Shown here one piece after another: positions 25,789 through 34,486 of a stretch of 64,000 nt of DNA. The notes below the pieces were generated by a model. The model searched no databases, was not told the origin of the DNA, and saw only the letters and a list, made by a program, of their open reading frames with translations. The position numbers and the translations under genes are program-made. The DNA is from Neisseria animaloris (GTDB lineage Bacteria > Pseudomonadota > Gammaproteobacteria > Burkholderiales > Neisseriaceae): positions 1,116,001-1,180,000 of the forward strand of contig NZ_LR134440.1 of the NCBI RefSeq assembly GCF_900637855.1, read 5' to 3'. Numbering within the stretch: the stretch's first letter is position 1; each line of letters starts with the position of its first letter.

Positions 25789-27015
25789 ATGCCCCCTGCC
25801 CCGCAAACACTCGGCGACAAACAGATGGCCACACTGTTAGCCATGCTCGTTGCCTTAATGCCTTTTTCCGTTGATGCCTATCTGCCCGCCATTCCCACAA
25901 TGGCGGAAAGTCTGAATGCAGACATTCACCGTATCGAACAAAGCCTGAGTACCTTTCTGTTCGGCGTTGCCGCCGGTCAGATTATCGGTGGTTCGATTTC
26001 CGATATCAAAGGCCGCCGTATCGTCGCACTTACCGGCCTGCTGATTTATATTGCCAGCGTTATCGGGCTTGCTCTGGTTCAAACCGGCGAACAACTGCTG
26101 CTGTTACGGTTGGTACAGGCTTTCGGCGCGGGCATGACGGTAGTCGTGGTCGGCGCGGTTGTACGCGACAACTACGAAGGCAGAAAAGCCGCGCAAATGT
26201 TCGCCTTAATCGGCATCATCATGATGGCCGCTCCGCTAATCGCCCCGATGATCGGCGCAGTTTTGCAAAGCATCGGCGGCTGGCGGGCGATTTTCATATT
26301 CTTAGGTATTTATGCCACTGCCGTTTGGCTGTTGTTATATCGTTTTCTCGCCAAACCGAACGCCACGGAAGCCATCGGCTTCGGCATTTTCCGCAATGTC
26401 GCCGGCCGCTACCGCCGCGTACTCGGTACCACTCCCGCATTAGGCTATCTGTTTTTCCAAGCCTTCAGCTTTTCCTCCATGTTTTCCTTCCTTACCGAAT
26501 CATCATTCGTCTACATGAAGCTATACGGCATTTCCGCCCACACCTACGCATGGGTATTCGGTATGAACATCATTACCATGGCTTTTTTCAACCGCATCAC
26601 CGCATGGCGGCTGAAGAGAGGCACCCACACACAAAAAATCCTGACTTGGGGCATCATCATCCAATTTACCGCCAACACCCTGATGTTTGTGTCCGTTTTA
26701 ATCTTCAAACTGCCCCCCATGTGGCTGCTGGTCGGCTGCGTCATGATTTCCGTCGGCACGCAAGGTTTGGTAACAGCCAACACACAGGCGGGATTTATGA
26801 GCTATTTCAGAAAAGAAGGAGGCAGCGCCAATGCCGTACTGGGCGTGAGCCAGTCAGTAATCGGGGCCTTAATGGGCATGTTTACCACATGGCTGCACAA
26901 CGGCACCGCCACCGTCATGTCGGGCATGATGCTGCTATCAACCGTTTGCGGTATCGTATTGTTATGGCTGTGCTCACACCGCGATTGGCACGAAAATCTC
27001 AAAAACGAAATATAA
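25789..27015 (+). CDS. Bcr/CflA family multidrug efflux MFS transporter
   Basis: A 408-residue, 12-helix drug:proton antiporter of the Bcr/CflA (DHA1) family. Features are the N-terminal MPFSVDAYLPAIPTMAESL (helix 1 with the family Asp), the loop 2-3 MFS motif GSISDIKGRRIVALTGL, motif B-like LLLRLVQAFGAGMTVVVVGAVVRDNY, and helix 5 MAAPLIAPMIGAVLQSIGGW. Known substrates in the family include bicyclomycin and sulfonamides. The ribosome site is weak, and the leader holds a structured element (25711-25768). Specific substrate unknown. Confidence 0.92.
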   Translation: MPPAPQTLGDKQMATLLAMLVALMPFSVDAYLPAIPTMAESLNADIHRIEQSLSTFLFGVAAGQIIGGSISDIKGRRIVALTGLLIYIASVIGLALVQTGEQLLLLRLVQAFGAGMTVVVVGAVVRDNYEGRKAAQMFALIGIIMMAAPLIAPMIGAVLQSIGGWRAIFIFLGIYATAVWLLLYRFLAKPNATEAIGFGIFRNVAGRYRRVLGTTPALGYLFFQAFSFSSMFSFLTESSFVYMKLYGISAHTYAWVFGMNIITMAFFNRITAWRLKRGTHTQKILTWGIIIQFTANTLMFVSVLIFKLPPMWLLVGCVMISVGTQGLVTANTQAGFMSYFRKEGGSANAVLGVSQSVIGALMGMFTTWLHNGTATVMSGMMLLSTVCGIVLLWLCSHRDWHENLKNEI

Positions 27016-27030
27016 GTAGTATGTCAAGGC

Positions 27031-27066
27031 GCAGCAACGCCGTAGTAAAAATCAAGTTTATCTGCC
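27031..27066. repeat. Diverged interspersed repeat fragment (copy 2)
   Basis: GCAGCAACGCCGTAGTAAAA then ATCAAGTTTATCTGCC; see 3364-3397 for the first copy. The preceding bases ATGTCAAGGC extend the resemblance to a neisserial intergenic repeat that normally reads AAGGCGAGGCAACGCCGTAC. Confidence 0.5.
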
Positions 27067-27078
27067 ATATCCGAACAG

Positions 27079-27142
27079 AGGCCGTCTGAAAACAAATACA
27101 GCATCAACCCCTTAAAACCGAATGCCCTTTCAGACGGCCTCA
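27079..27142. repeat. DUS inverted pair upstream of pheA
   Basis: GAGGCCGTCTGAAA and TTTCAGACGGCCTC, about 36 bases apart, between the transporter and pheA. Confidence 0.6.
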
Positions 27143-27193
27143 ATGGTGCTAAAATCCACCATCTATACAAAAGATAAGATTAAGAGGAATACC

Positions 27194-28276
27194 ATGTCTT
27201 CCGACGACAAACTGTTACCGCACCGCAATGCCATCGACGAAATCGATGCCACGATTCTCAATTTGCTCAATCAACGCGCCGGCCATGCACGCGCTATCGG
27301 CGAGCTCAAAGGCACCGGCACGGTATACCGCCCCGAACGGGAAGCGGCCGTCTTAAACCGCATTCAAAATCTCAACCACGGCCCTCTTCCCAACGAAGCC
27401 GTCGCCCGCCTTTTCCGTGAAATCATGAGCGAATGTCTCGCCGTCGAACGCCCGTTAACCATTTCCTACCTCGGACCCGCAGGTACCTTTACCCAGCAAG
27501 CCGCCATCAAACATTTCGGCCATGCCGCACACACCCAAGCCTGCCTGACTATCGACGAATGTTTCCGCCAAGTTGAGGCCCGTCAAGCCGATTACCTTGT
27601 CGCCCCCGTAGAAAACTCTACCGAAGGCAGCATAGGCCGCACGCTCGATTTACTGTCCGTTTCCCCTCTGCAAGCCTGCGGCGAAGTCGTACTGCGCATC
27701 CATCATCACCTGCTACGCAAAAACAGCAGTGAAAAAAACGGCATCAAGAAAATCTATGCCCATGCACAAGCACTTGCCCAGTGCCACGAATGGCTCAACC
27801 GCCACTTACCAGATGCCGTACGCATCTCAGTATCCAGCAACGCAGAAGCGGCCCGCTTAACTGCCGAATCAAGCGATGCCGCCGTCGCCGCCATTGCAGG
27901 ACAAACCGCCGCCGAACTATACCAACTGACCAAAGTAGCCGATAATATAGAAGACGAACCGAACAACACCACCCGCTTCCTCGTGCTCGGCCACCAAACC
28001 ACTTCGCCCACAGGCTGCGATAAAACCTCACTTGTTATTTCCACGCCCAACAAAGCGGGAGCCGTTAATAACCTGCTTAAACCATTTACCGAACAAAGCA
28101 TTTCCATGACTAAATTCGAAAGCCGCCCCAGCCGGTCAGGATTGTGGGATTATCTGTTCTTTATCGATATAGAAGGCCATAAAGACGACCCTAAAGTACA
28201 AACCGCTCTTACAAAATTAGATGAAAGAGCCTCATTCATCAAAATCATCGGTTCATACCCAACGGCTATCTTATAA
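27194..28276 (+). CDS. pheA: Chorismate mutase / prephenate dehydratase (P-protein)
   Basis: A 360-residue bifunctional enzyme that turns chorismate to prephenate and then to phenylpyruvate for phenylalanine synthesis. Residues about 1-90 are an AroQ chorismate mutase (RNAIDEIDATILNLLNQRAGHA, VYRPEREAAVL). Residues 95-275 are the dehydratase with SYLGPAGTFTQQAA, VAPVENSTEGSIG and the catalytic TRF in NNTTRFLVLG. The ACT regulatory domain at the end includes the feedback motif ESRPSRSGLWDYLFFIDIEG. ATG 27194 is chosen because AGAGGAAT lies 8 bases upstream and MSSDDKLLPHRNAID matches the family start. Confidence 0.97.
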   Translation: MSSDDKLLPHRNAIDEIDATILNLLNQRAGHARAIGELKGTGTVYRPEREAAVLNRIQNLNHGPLPNEAVARLFREIMSECLAVERPLTISYLGPAGTFTQQAAIKHFGHAAHTQACLTIDECFRQVEARQADYLVAPVENSTEGSIGRTLDLLSVSPLQACGEVVLRIHHHLLRKNSSEKNGIKKIYAHAQALAQCHEWLNRHLPDAVRISVSSNAEAARLTAESSDAAVAAIAGQTAAELYQLTKVADNIEDEPNNTTRFLVLGHQTTSPTGCDKTSLVISTPNKAGAVNNLLKPFTEQSISMTKFESRPSRSGLWDYLFFIDIEGHKDDPKVQTALTKLDERASFIKIIGSYPTAIL

Positions 28277-28665
28277 ACCTTACCTACCAACCTGTGATAA
28301 CCAGGCCATCTGAAGCTTTTCAACTAGTTTGTAATATCCATCCAAGCCAGTAAAACCAAGCTTCTACAGCTTTATTTGCCAAAAAAACAACAAAAAATGA
28401 CAACTTGTTGCAATACTGCAAAAAAATAGCTAAAATTTTATAATACACTGATTTTATTAAATTTAATTAAGATGTGTGGAAGAAACAACACACATTATGT
28501 TGCAAACACACCAAACAGAAGCCGATAAAGTTTGTTTTTTTGCAACGAAGCAATTATATTAGCAGACATGAAATCGCTAACCTTGCGATGAGTGCAAAAG
28601 CTTAGATGGATTTCATACCCTCCCATTTAAGTTTGTTTTCTTAACGATAGAAAAGGAATACAGCA
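28277..28665 (+). promoter_or_regulatory. Porin upstream region with two candidate promoters
   Basis: This 389-base AT-rich gap has a TATAAT at 28439-28444 preceded by an A7 tract in the spacer. Nearer to the gene, TTGTTT (28532-28537), 17 bases and TATATT (28555-28560) form a second candidate; its spacer contains T7. A degenerate uptake sequence (AGGCCATCTGAA) lies near 28304. AAAAGGAAT precedes the porin ATG. Confidence 0.4.
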
Positions 28666-29760
28666 ATGAAAAAAACTCTGATTGCTTTGACTCTGGCGAC
28701 TCTGCCCGTAGCTGCTTTTGCCGACGTAACTCTGTACGGCCAAATCAAAGCTGGTGTAGAAGTTTCTAAAATTAAAACAGGTTCTGGCGCAAATAAAGAC
28801 AAATCCAAAACTGCCTCTGAAATCGCTGATTTCGGTTCACGTATCGGCTTCAAAGGTCATGAGCACATCGGTTCCGGTCTGAATGCTATCTGGCAAATTG
28901 AAAACAAAGTTTCTGTTGCCGGTGGTGGTCAATGGGCTGGTCGTGAGTCTTTCATTGGTTTGGAAGGTGGTTTCGGTAAAATCCGTGCCGGTAAATTGGC
29001 TACCCAACTGGACGACATGGACCAAATAGATCCGTGGGAGTACGAGAACCCTGCTTTAGGCTTGGGTGTATTCACTCGTACCGGTAAAAAAGTAACTTCT
29101 ATTAAGTATGACACTCCTGTATTCGGTGGTTTCAGTGCTAACATTCAATACACTCCTCGTGACAATGCTAACCCTGACGACAAATATAAACACGAACAAC
29201 CTGCTAGAGATGCTTACCATGCCGGTTTAAATTATGAAAATTCTGGTTTCTATGCACAATATGGTGTCGGTGTTCAGAAAAATGCTTACAGTCGAGTAAA
29301 TGCCCAAGGCTTACTGAGCGGTAAAGGTAAAACTGGCCATGTTCACCGTATCGAAGGTGGTTACGATGCAAACAACTTGTTTGTAGCAGTAGGTGCTCAA
29401 TACGACAAAGGCTTTACTAACGTAGATAGCTATAACCGTGCATTTACTGGTGCAGATATTGGCAATAACCCTGATTTACAAGGTTTAGAAATTAAAGAAG
29501 TTGCCGTAACTGGTGCCTATCGCTTCGGTAATGTAACACCTCGCGTTTCTTATGCACATGGTTGGGATGTTAAAAACCTATCCGAAGCTAAAAAACCCTC
29601 TATTAAAGACAGTAAATACGATCAAGTTATTGTAGGTGCTGACTACGATTTCTCTAAACGTACTACTGCCCTGGTTTCTGCCGGTTGGTTGAAAACTGGT
29701 AAAGGTAACACCAAATACCAAAACACTGCCGGTTTGGTTGGCCTACGTCATAAATTCTAA
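28666..29760 (+). CDS. Neisserial-type trimeric porin (PorB-like)
   Basis: A 364-residue outer membrane porin: signal peptide MKKTLIALTLATLPVAAFA, first strand DVTLYGQIKAGVE, the constriction-loop region GRESFIGLEGGFGKIRAGKL, and the terminal strand NTAGLVGLRHKF ending in Phe as the BAM complex requires. The family forms 16-stranded trimers for diffusion of small anions. Codon use favours GGT/GCT/GTT much more than surrounding genes, typical of a very highly expressed protein. Variable loops are short compared with PorA. Probable main porin of this species. Confidence 0.94.
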   Translation: MKKTLIALTLATLPVAAFADVTLYGQIKAGVEVSKIKTGSGANKDKSKTASEIADFGSRIGFKGHEHIGSGLNAIWQIENKVSVAGGGQWAGRESFIGLEGGFGKIRAGKLATQLDDMDQIDPWEYENPALGLGVFTRTGKKVTSIKYDTPVFGGFSANIQYTPRDNANPDDKYKHEQPARDAYHAGLNYENSGFYAQYGVGVQKNAYSRVNAQGLLSGKGKTGHVHRIEGGYDANNLFVAVGAQYDKGFTNVDSYNRAFTGADIGNNPDLQGLEIKEVAVTGAYRFGNVTPRVSYAHGWDVKNLSEAKKPSIKDSKYDQVIVGADYDFSKRTTALVSAGWLKTGKGNTKYQNTAGLVGLRHKF

Positions 29761-29778
29761 TGTAACGGTTAGTTATGA

Positions 29779-29808
29779 AAAGAGCTTGCTATGCGAGCTC
29801 TTTTTTTA
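29779..29808 (+). terminator. Intrinsic terminator of the porin gene
   Basis: AAAGAGCT / AGCTCTTT stem with a 9-base loop and T7 run, 18 bases past the stop. Confidence 0.92.
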
Positions 29809-29963
29809 TTATCTTTATTTTCACTTAATTTAACTGTAAGCCATAAAATTATTCTTTATATATTCAATAAATATTTTCAGACGGCCTCCATCCTTCATTG
29901 CTACAATACAGCTTCAAACACAAGATGCCTGCCTACTCTGCAGCACAAATTCTGGGAGCATTC

Positions 29964-31247
29964 ATGTCATCCAACACATCCGGCGTTATGCGGCAGATTT
30001 TTTCCCGTCGCATGTTGATTTGTATTTTTACCGGCTTTACTTCCGGCCTTCCTTTATATTTTCTGATTAATCTGATTCCCGCTTGGCTGCGTAGTGAACA
30101 TATCGACTTAAAAACCATCGGTCTGTTCGCCTTGATCGGCTTACCTTTCACTTGGAAATTCATCTGGTCGCCCATCATGGATGCCGTACGCCTGCCCTTT
30201 TTAGGACGCAGGCGCGGTTGGATGTTGGTTACGCAAATCGGCCTGCTACTGACATTAGCTGCTTATGCTTTCTTAAATCCGCAACAACATATCCCTATCA
30301 TTATGGGGCTTTCCGTGGTGGTGGCATTTTTTTCTGCCAGCCAAGACATCGTTCTTGATGCTCTCCGGCGGGAAATACTAACTGACAATGAGCTGGGTTT
30401 AGGTAACGCCATACACGTTAATGCTTATCGAATTGCCGCATTGATTCCGGGCTCTTTGTCTCTAGTGCTGGCAGACATTATGCCATGGCACAATGTTTTT
30501 TTAATTACTTCACTGTTTATGCTACCCGGCCTGCTGATGACGTTATTCCTTGCTCAAGAACCGGACTTACCACCTTCCTCTCCTAAAACCTTCAAGCAAA
30601 CCGTAGCAGATCCCTTCTATGAGTTTTTCAGCCGCAAAGGTGTAAAACAAGCACTACTGGTATTGGCATTCATTTTTCTCTATAAAATCGGCGACAGCAT
30701 GGCCACCGCATTAGCTACGCCGTTTTATCTCGATATGGGATACAGTAAAACCGATATCGGCTTGATTGCCAAAAATGCCGGATTATGGCCCGCAGTTATT
30801 TTCGGTATCATCGGCGGCATCTGGATGTTGAAATTAGGCATAAATAAAGCGTTATGGCTATTTGGTTTCGTGCAGATCATAACGATTTTAGGATTTGTAT
30901 GGCTGGCAGGATTCGGCCATTTTGAAACAGTAACCGCCACAGAGCGCTGGATGTTGGCCGGTGTCATCGGCGCGGAAGCCGTCGGAGTCGGGCTGGGAAC
31001 AGCCGCGTTTGTGGCTTATATGGCACGGGAAACCAATCCCGCTTTTACCGCTACCCAATTAGCCTTGTTTACCAGCCTTGCCGCCGTACCCCGTACATTC
31101 ATCAATGCCACCACCGGCTATTTGATTGAATGGCTGGGCTACGTTAACTTCTTTTGGCTTTGTTTCTTCCTAGCAGTACCCGGTATGTTACTACTCTTTA
31201 AAGTAGCACCATGGAACGGCGATAAAGCACAAACTTCAATCTCGTAA
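29964..31247 (+). CDS. ampG: AmpG-family muropeptide MFS permease
   Basis: A 427-residue, 12-helix inner membrane carrier importing GlcNAc-anhydroMurNAc peptides for peptidoglycan recycling. AmpG signatures include FTSGLPLYFLINLIPAWLR, LIGLPFTWKFIWSPIMDAV, the LGRRRGWML loop, ASQDIVLDALRREIL and FTATQLALFTSLAAVPRTF. ATG 29964 is chosen because GGGAG lies 7 bases upstream; an earlier ATG (29925) lacks a site. AnmK at 46.4-47.5 kb acts on the imported anhydro-sugar. Gonococci release much of this fragment because their AmpG is inefficient; nothing here tells which way this one goes. Confidence 0.92.
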   Translation: MSSNTSGVMRQIFSRRMLICIFTGFTSGLPLYFLINLIPAWLRSEHIDLKTIGLFALIGLPFTWKFIWSPIMDAVRLPFLGRRRGWMLVTQIGLLLTLAAYAFLNPQQHIPIIMGLSVVVAFFSASQDIVLDALRREILTDNELGLGNAIHVNAYRIAALIPGSLSLVLADIMPWHNVFLITSLFMLPGLLMTLFLAQEPDLPPSSPKTFKQTVADPFYEFFSRKGVKQALLVLAFIFLYKIGDSMATALATPFYLDMGYSKTDIGLIAKNAGLWPAVIFGIIGGIWMLKLGINKALWLFGFVQIITILGFVWLAGFGHFETVTATERWMLAGVIGAEAVGVGLGTAAFVAYMARETNPAFTATQLALFTSLAAVPRTFINATTGYLIEWLGYVNFFWLCFFLAVPGMLLLFKVAPWNGDKAQTSIS

Positions 31248-31263
31248 TCCCACAGCATCAAAA

Positions 31264-31292
31264 AGGCCGTCTGAAAAATTTTCAGACGGCCT
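31264..31292. terminator. Bidirectional DUS terminator
   Basis: AGGCCGTCTGAAAA / TTTTCAGACGGCCT stem between convergent ampG and the OmpA-domain gene. Confidence 0.85.
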
Positions 31293-31323
31293 CTGTAATT
31301 ACCTTATCATTAGAAAGATTAAA

Positions 31324-32580
31324 TCAACCTTCCACTTTCACTTCAACACGACGGCCTTCTACATCGTTACCGATCGCCCCAGTAGTGCTCTCAGGTTTAC
31401 GCAGTTCAATGTTTTTTGCCTCTACGCCCTGAGCCTCAAAGAACGCTTTTACCGATTCGGCACGCTTTTTAGACAACTGCTGGTTGGCTTTAGCATTACC
31501 GGTACTATCGGCAAAACCGCTAATAACCAATTTCTTACCTTCTTTACCGGCAGCAATTACATCGGCCACAATCGCCTCCGCACCTTCAGCCACATCGGAT
31601 TTGGCAGTAGTGAAATAGAACTTAGCCACCCCGTCTTCATAAGTTACACGGGCAACATCTGCCGTTTCTGTTTGCACAACCTCCGGTACCGATGCTTCTG
31701 CTTCGGAAGCAACCGGAGCAATAGCCGGCAGGGATGCTTCCACCGGTTCAGACGGCATCACAGGAGATGCAGCTTCAACTTCTGCAGAAGCAGTAGCCAT
31801 GCTCTCCACTCCATCAGAAGCTGCTGAAGCTGACATTTCGGCGGTGGGTATCTGTGCCGATTCTTCTTTACCTCCACAGCTCTTGAACGCGAATAAAGCC
31901 AGCAAAGCAGCCAACGCCAAAGCAATCCATTTACCCAAACCGGAGCCTTTACCGGCAGCAGTAGCCGCAGCAGCACCGGCAGCCCCTGCTCCTACGCCAC
32001 CCAATCCGCCGGCCAAGTGGGAAAGGCTGCCAAACAAACCGCTCAAACTGCCGATTCCCAAAGCTGACAACATGCCACCGCTCAAAGCTTTCGATAACCA
32101 GCTTTGCTGTTGACCCAGCAAGCCCAACAATTGCCCTTGAGTCATATCATCATCTTGCACTTTACCGCGCAACACTGACAACACCAGCGGCAAAGCCAAT
32201 GATAGGAGTGAACCGGCCGATGCTTTCGATACTCCGCTTTCTTGTGAAATCTGATCGGCTACATCAGCCGCATTGCCACCCAGTAAATTCGGTAGAAGTC
32301 TTTTACCCCACTCGGCCAAACCTTCTAAGCCGCGACCTTCGCCGGCTTGTTCCACTGCGCCGCTCAACTGGCTTCCGGTAGCCCCTTTAATCAGATCAAA
32401 CAAACCTGCTGCGTTGGCAGGATTATCGCCGACATGCTTAACCAACCCCGCAATAACGGCAGGCAGGGCTACTCCGGCAGCTTTCATGCTGTTTTCAGCA
32501 TTCTCACCGTTACTGGTCAAATATTGGCCTAAAATACCCCCCAGCTTGCCTTGCAATAAATTACCCAAATCGAAAGACAT
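31324..32580 (-). CDS. DUF937 - transmembrane - OmpA-domain fusion protein
   Basis: A 418-residue protein in three parts. Residues about 1-205 are DUF937 (NLLQGKLGGILGQYL, GGNAADVADQISQESGVS, LLSLALPLVLSVL) ending in a Gly/Ala-rich stretch. Residues about 218-236 are a single membrane helix (WIALALAALLALFAFKSCGG). After an acidic Ala/Ser/Glu linker (about 240-315) comes a peptidoglycan-binding OmpA C-terminal domain (KFYFTTAKSDV, ISGFADSTGNAKANQQLSKKRAESV, EGRRVEVKVEG). The start at 32580 follows AAGGAG with 5 bases. A cytoplasmic DUF937 part tethered to the cell wall is inferred from topology; function unknown. Confidence 0.88.
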   Translation of the reverse strand: MSFDLGNLLQGKLGGILGQYLTSNGENAENSMKAAGVALPAVIAGLVKHVGDNPANAAGLFDLIKGATGSQLSGAVEQAGEGRGLEGLAEWGKRLLPNLLGGNAADVADQISQESGVSKASAGSLLSLALPLVLSVLRGKVQDDDMTQGQLLGLLGQQQSWLSKALSGGMLSALGIGSLSGLFGSLSHLAGGLGGVGAGAAGAAAATAAGKGSGLGKWIALALAALLALFAFKSCGGKEESAQIPTAEMSASAASDGVESMATASAEVEAASPVMPSEPVEASLPAIAPVASEAEASVPEVVQTETADVARVTYEDGVAKFYFTTAKSDVAEGAEAIVADVIAAGKEGKKLVISGFADSTGNAKANQQLSKKRAESVKAFFEAQGVEAKNIELRKPESTTGAIGNDVEGRRVEVKVEG

Positions 32581-32704
32581 AATCACTCCTTGATGATGTT
32601 AAAACACCCTGTTAAACAGATATGTAAAACATACCCACCAACAATATTACATAACACCATATGCCCAGAGCAGCTTGACTGCCGCCGTTACCGTAACTAC
32701 GGCC

Positions 32705-33343
32705 TTAAGGCTGCAAAAACGGATTATGCTGTTTTTCATGTCCGATGGTTGTCATCCTACCGTGCCCTGGAATTACTTGGGTTTGTTCGGGCAACACCAG
32801 CAGTTTGCCTGTAATATTGTGAATCAGATCGGCATGATTTCCACGAGGAAAGTCCGTTCGACCGATTGATTCATAAAACAAGACATCTCCGGCCACTAAT
32901 AATTCCGCGTCTTTACAATAAAACACAACATGGCCGGGGGTATGGCCGGGGATATGCAGCACTTCAAACGTATAACGCCCCACAGTAAGCCTATCTCCCT
33001 CATGCAACCAACGGGTAGGAGCAAACGACGGAGAAACAGGAAACCCATATTGCGCTGTTATATGAGGAAGCTGCTCCAGCAAAAACAAATCGTCGTCATG
33101 CGGCCCCAACACCGGTACTTTTTGATGAGAAAGCATTTCCACCACGCCCCCCGCATGATCAAGGTGCCCGTGTGTCAGCCAAATCTCCTTCAAATCCAAG
33201 CCGTGCTTATTGATTTCTTCCAATAAAAACGGCACATCACCTCCCACATCAGTTAAGACGGCCTCACGGGTTTCATCATCCCAAATGAGTGTGCAATTTT
33301 GACGAAATGGAGTTACCGCAATTATTTCACATTGCAAAGGCAT
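32705..33343 (-). CDS. Metallo-beta-lactamase fold hydrolase, glyoxalase II-like (YcbL type)
   Basis: A 212-residue single-domain MBL hydrolase. The zinc motif THGHLDHAG gives His58, His60, Asp62 and His63; further ligands lie in IPGHTPGHV, LVAGDVLF and VIPGHGRMT. It lacks the C-terminal glutathione-binding domain of classical GloB, as in YcbL-type enzymes that still hydrolyse lactoylglutathione. Length typical. The ligE gene starts 74 bases away in divergent orientation, so promoters overlap. Confidence 0.93.
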   Translation of the reverse strand: MPLQCEIIAVTPFRQNCTLIWDDETREAVLTDVGGDVPFLLEEINKHGLDLKEIWLTHGHLDHAGGVVEMLSHQKVPVLGPHDDDLFLLEQLPHITAQYGFPVSPSFAPTRWLHEGDRLTVGRYTFEVLHIPGHTPGHVVFYCKDAELLVAGDVLFYESIGRTDFPRGNHADLIHNITGKLLVLPEQTQVIPGHGRMTTIGHEKQHNPFLQP

Positions 33344-33417
33344 GTTTATCGATTCCTTTATTTTTTAGCAAATTTGTAATAATATCTATCAAAACTATTA
33401 AATAGTACAGGGAAATC

Positions 33418-34239
33418 ATGAAAACTATCATACCTCTTTACCTTTTATTTCTTACCTCTGCCGCCACGGCAGCATCCGATTTACTGCTCGCACAAGAATA
33501 TAAAAATCAAAACATTATCAATTGGGCCATGAGTGAAAAACTTGACGGAGTGCGAGCCTACTGGAACGGTACACAACTCATCAGCCGCCAAGGATATGCA
33601 TTTACCCCTCCCCCAGACTATACCCGAAACTTCCCTCCTTACCCGATAGATGGCGAACTATTCAGCCAACGCGGGCAGTTCGAACAAATTTCTGCCACAG
33701 TACGTTCACATTCGGGCAATTGGAGTAACATCAAGCTACATGTTTTCGACGTTCCCCAAGCAAAAGGCAACCTTCACCAACGCTTAGCCGTCTTAAAACA
33801 ATGGCTGTCACAACATCCCGAAGCTCCCATTACTATCATTCCGCAAACTCCTGTACGCGATATCAATCACGCGATGAAGTTTTTAAAAGTGGTTGAAGCC
33901 AAAGGCGGAGAAGGTATAATGCTGCGCCATCCCAACAAACCCTACACCATCGGTCGCAGCCCCTATTTATTAAAACTCAAAAGCAAACATGATGCCGAAT
34001 GCACCGTAACCAAACATCACGAGGGGAAAGGCAAATACGCAGGTAAACTAGGGGCATTAAGTTGTGTCAACCAACATGGCGAATTTCGTATAGGCAGCGG
34101 CTTCAAAGATGCCGACCGCAACAATCCTCCGGCCATCGGCAGCATCATTACTTACCGCTACCGAGGATTCACTCAAAAAGGTACACCCAGATTCCCTACT
34201 TTTTTGCGGGTACGAGATGATAGCCAACAGCAGCCGTAA
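33418..34239 (+). CDS. ligE: Periplasmic ATP-dependent DNA ligase LigE
   Basis: A 273-residue minimal ATP-dependent ligase. Residues 1-19 are a signal peptide (IIPLYLLFLTSAATAA). The adenylation domain has motif I SEKLDGVRAYWNG with nucleophile Lys41, motif III (KLHVFDVP), motif IV GGEGIMLRHP and motif V LLKLKSKHDAE. A short OB domain ends with the family motif. LigE enzymes lack extra DNA-binding domains and are exported. In gonococcus the homologue contributes to biofilm and extracellular DNA, and roles in processing imported DNA have been proposed. The export signal is visible; the in vivo role here is inferred. Confidence 0.94.
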   Translation: MKTIIPLYLLFLTSAATAASDLLLAQEYKNQNIINWAMSEKLDGVRAYWNGTQLISRQGYAFTPPPDYTRNFPPYPIDGELFSQRGQFEQISATVRSHSGNWSNIKLHVFDVPQAKGNLHQRLAVLKQWLSQHPEAPITIIPQTPVRDINHAMKFLKVVEAKGGEGIMLRHPNKPYTIGRSPYLLKLKSKHDAECTVTKHHEGKGKYAGKLGALSCVNQHGEFRIGSGFKDADRNNPPAIGSIITYRYRGFTQKGTPRFPTFLRVRDDSQQQP

Positions 34240-34324
34240 AAGTCCGTTTTAAATCAATCAGACTAGAAGTTTTTTATAAAAAGACACTTCTATTCCAACA
34301 AAAGCAACTATCATTTCAAACAAT

Positions 34325-34363
34325 AAAAAGGCCGTCTGAAAATATTTTCAGACGGCCTTTTTT
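34325..34363. terminator. DUS hairpin between ligE and tRNA-Leu
   Basis: AAAAAGGCCGTCTGAAAA / TTTTCAGACGGCCTTTTT: an 18-bp stem with 2-base loop and T runs on both strands, serving ligE and the tRNA-Leu transcript. Confidence 0.9.
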
Positions 34364-34370
34364 CTTCGAT

Positions 34371-34456
34371 TGGTGCCGACAATGAGACTTGAACTCATAC
34401 GACCTAGGGTCACTACCCCCTCAAGATAGCGTGTCTACCAATTCCACCATGTCGGC
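34371..34456 (-). tRNA. tRNA-Leu (anticodon GAG)
   Basis: The minus strand folds as a class II tRNA of 86 bases including an encoded CCA. Acceptor GCCGACA pairs with TGTCGGC; D-arm contains TGGTGGAATTGGTAGACACG; the anticodon stem CTATC/GGTAG encloses TTGAGGG with anticodon GAG, which reads CUC/CUU. A long variable arm (TGACCCTAGGTCGT region) is typical of leucine, and the T loop is TTCAAGT. It lies 3' of secG on the same strand, so it is probably processed from the tpiA-secG transcript or its own promoter. Confidence 0.96.
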
Positions 34457-34486
34457 ATAAAACTTTAAATTACGGAAACTTCACTG

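Noticed and set aside
27079-27142. Phenylalanine attenuator or leader peptide before pheA
   Set aside because: No short frame rich in Phe codons and no terminator/antiterminator pair; only a DUS pair is present.
28420-28541. A7 and T7 tracts upstream of the porin as phase-variable promoter spacers
   Set aside because: The tracts are short and in an AT-rich region; known neisserial switches use longer runs, mostly of G or C.
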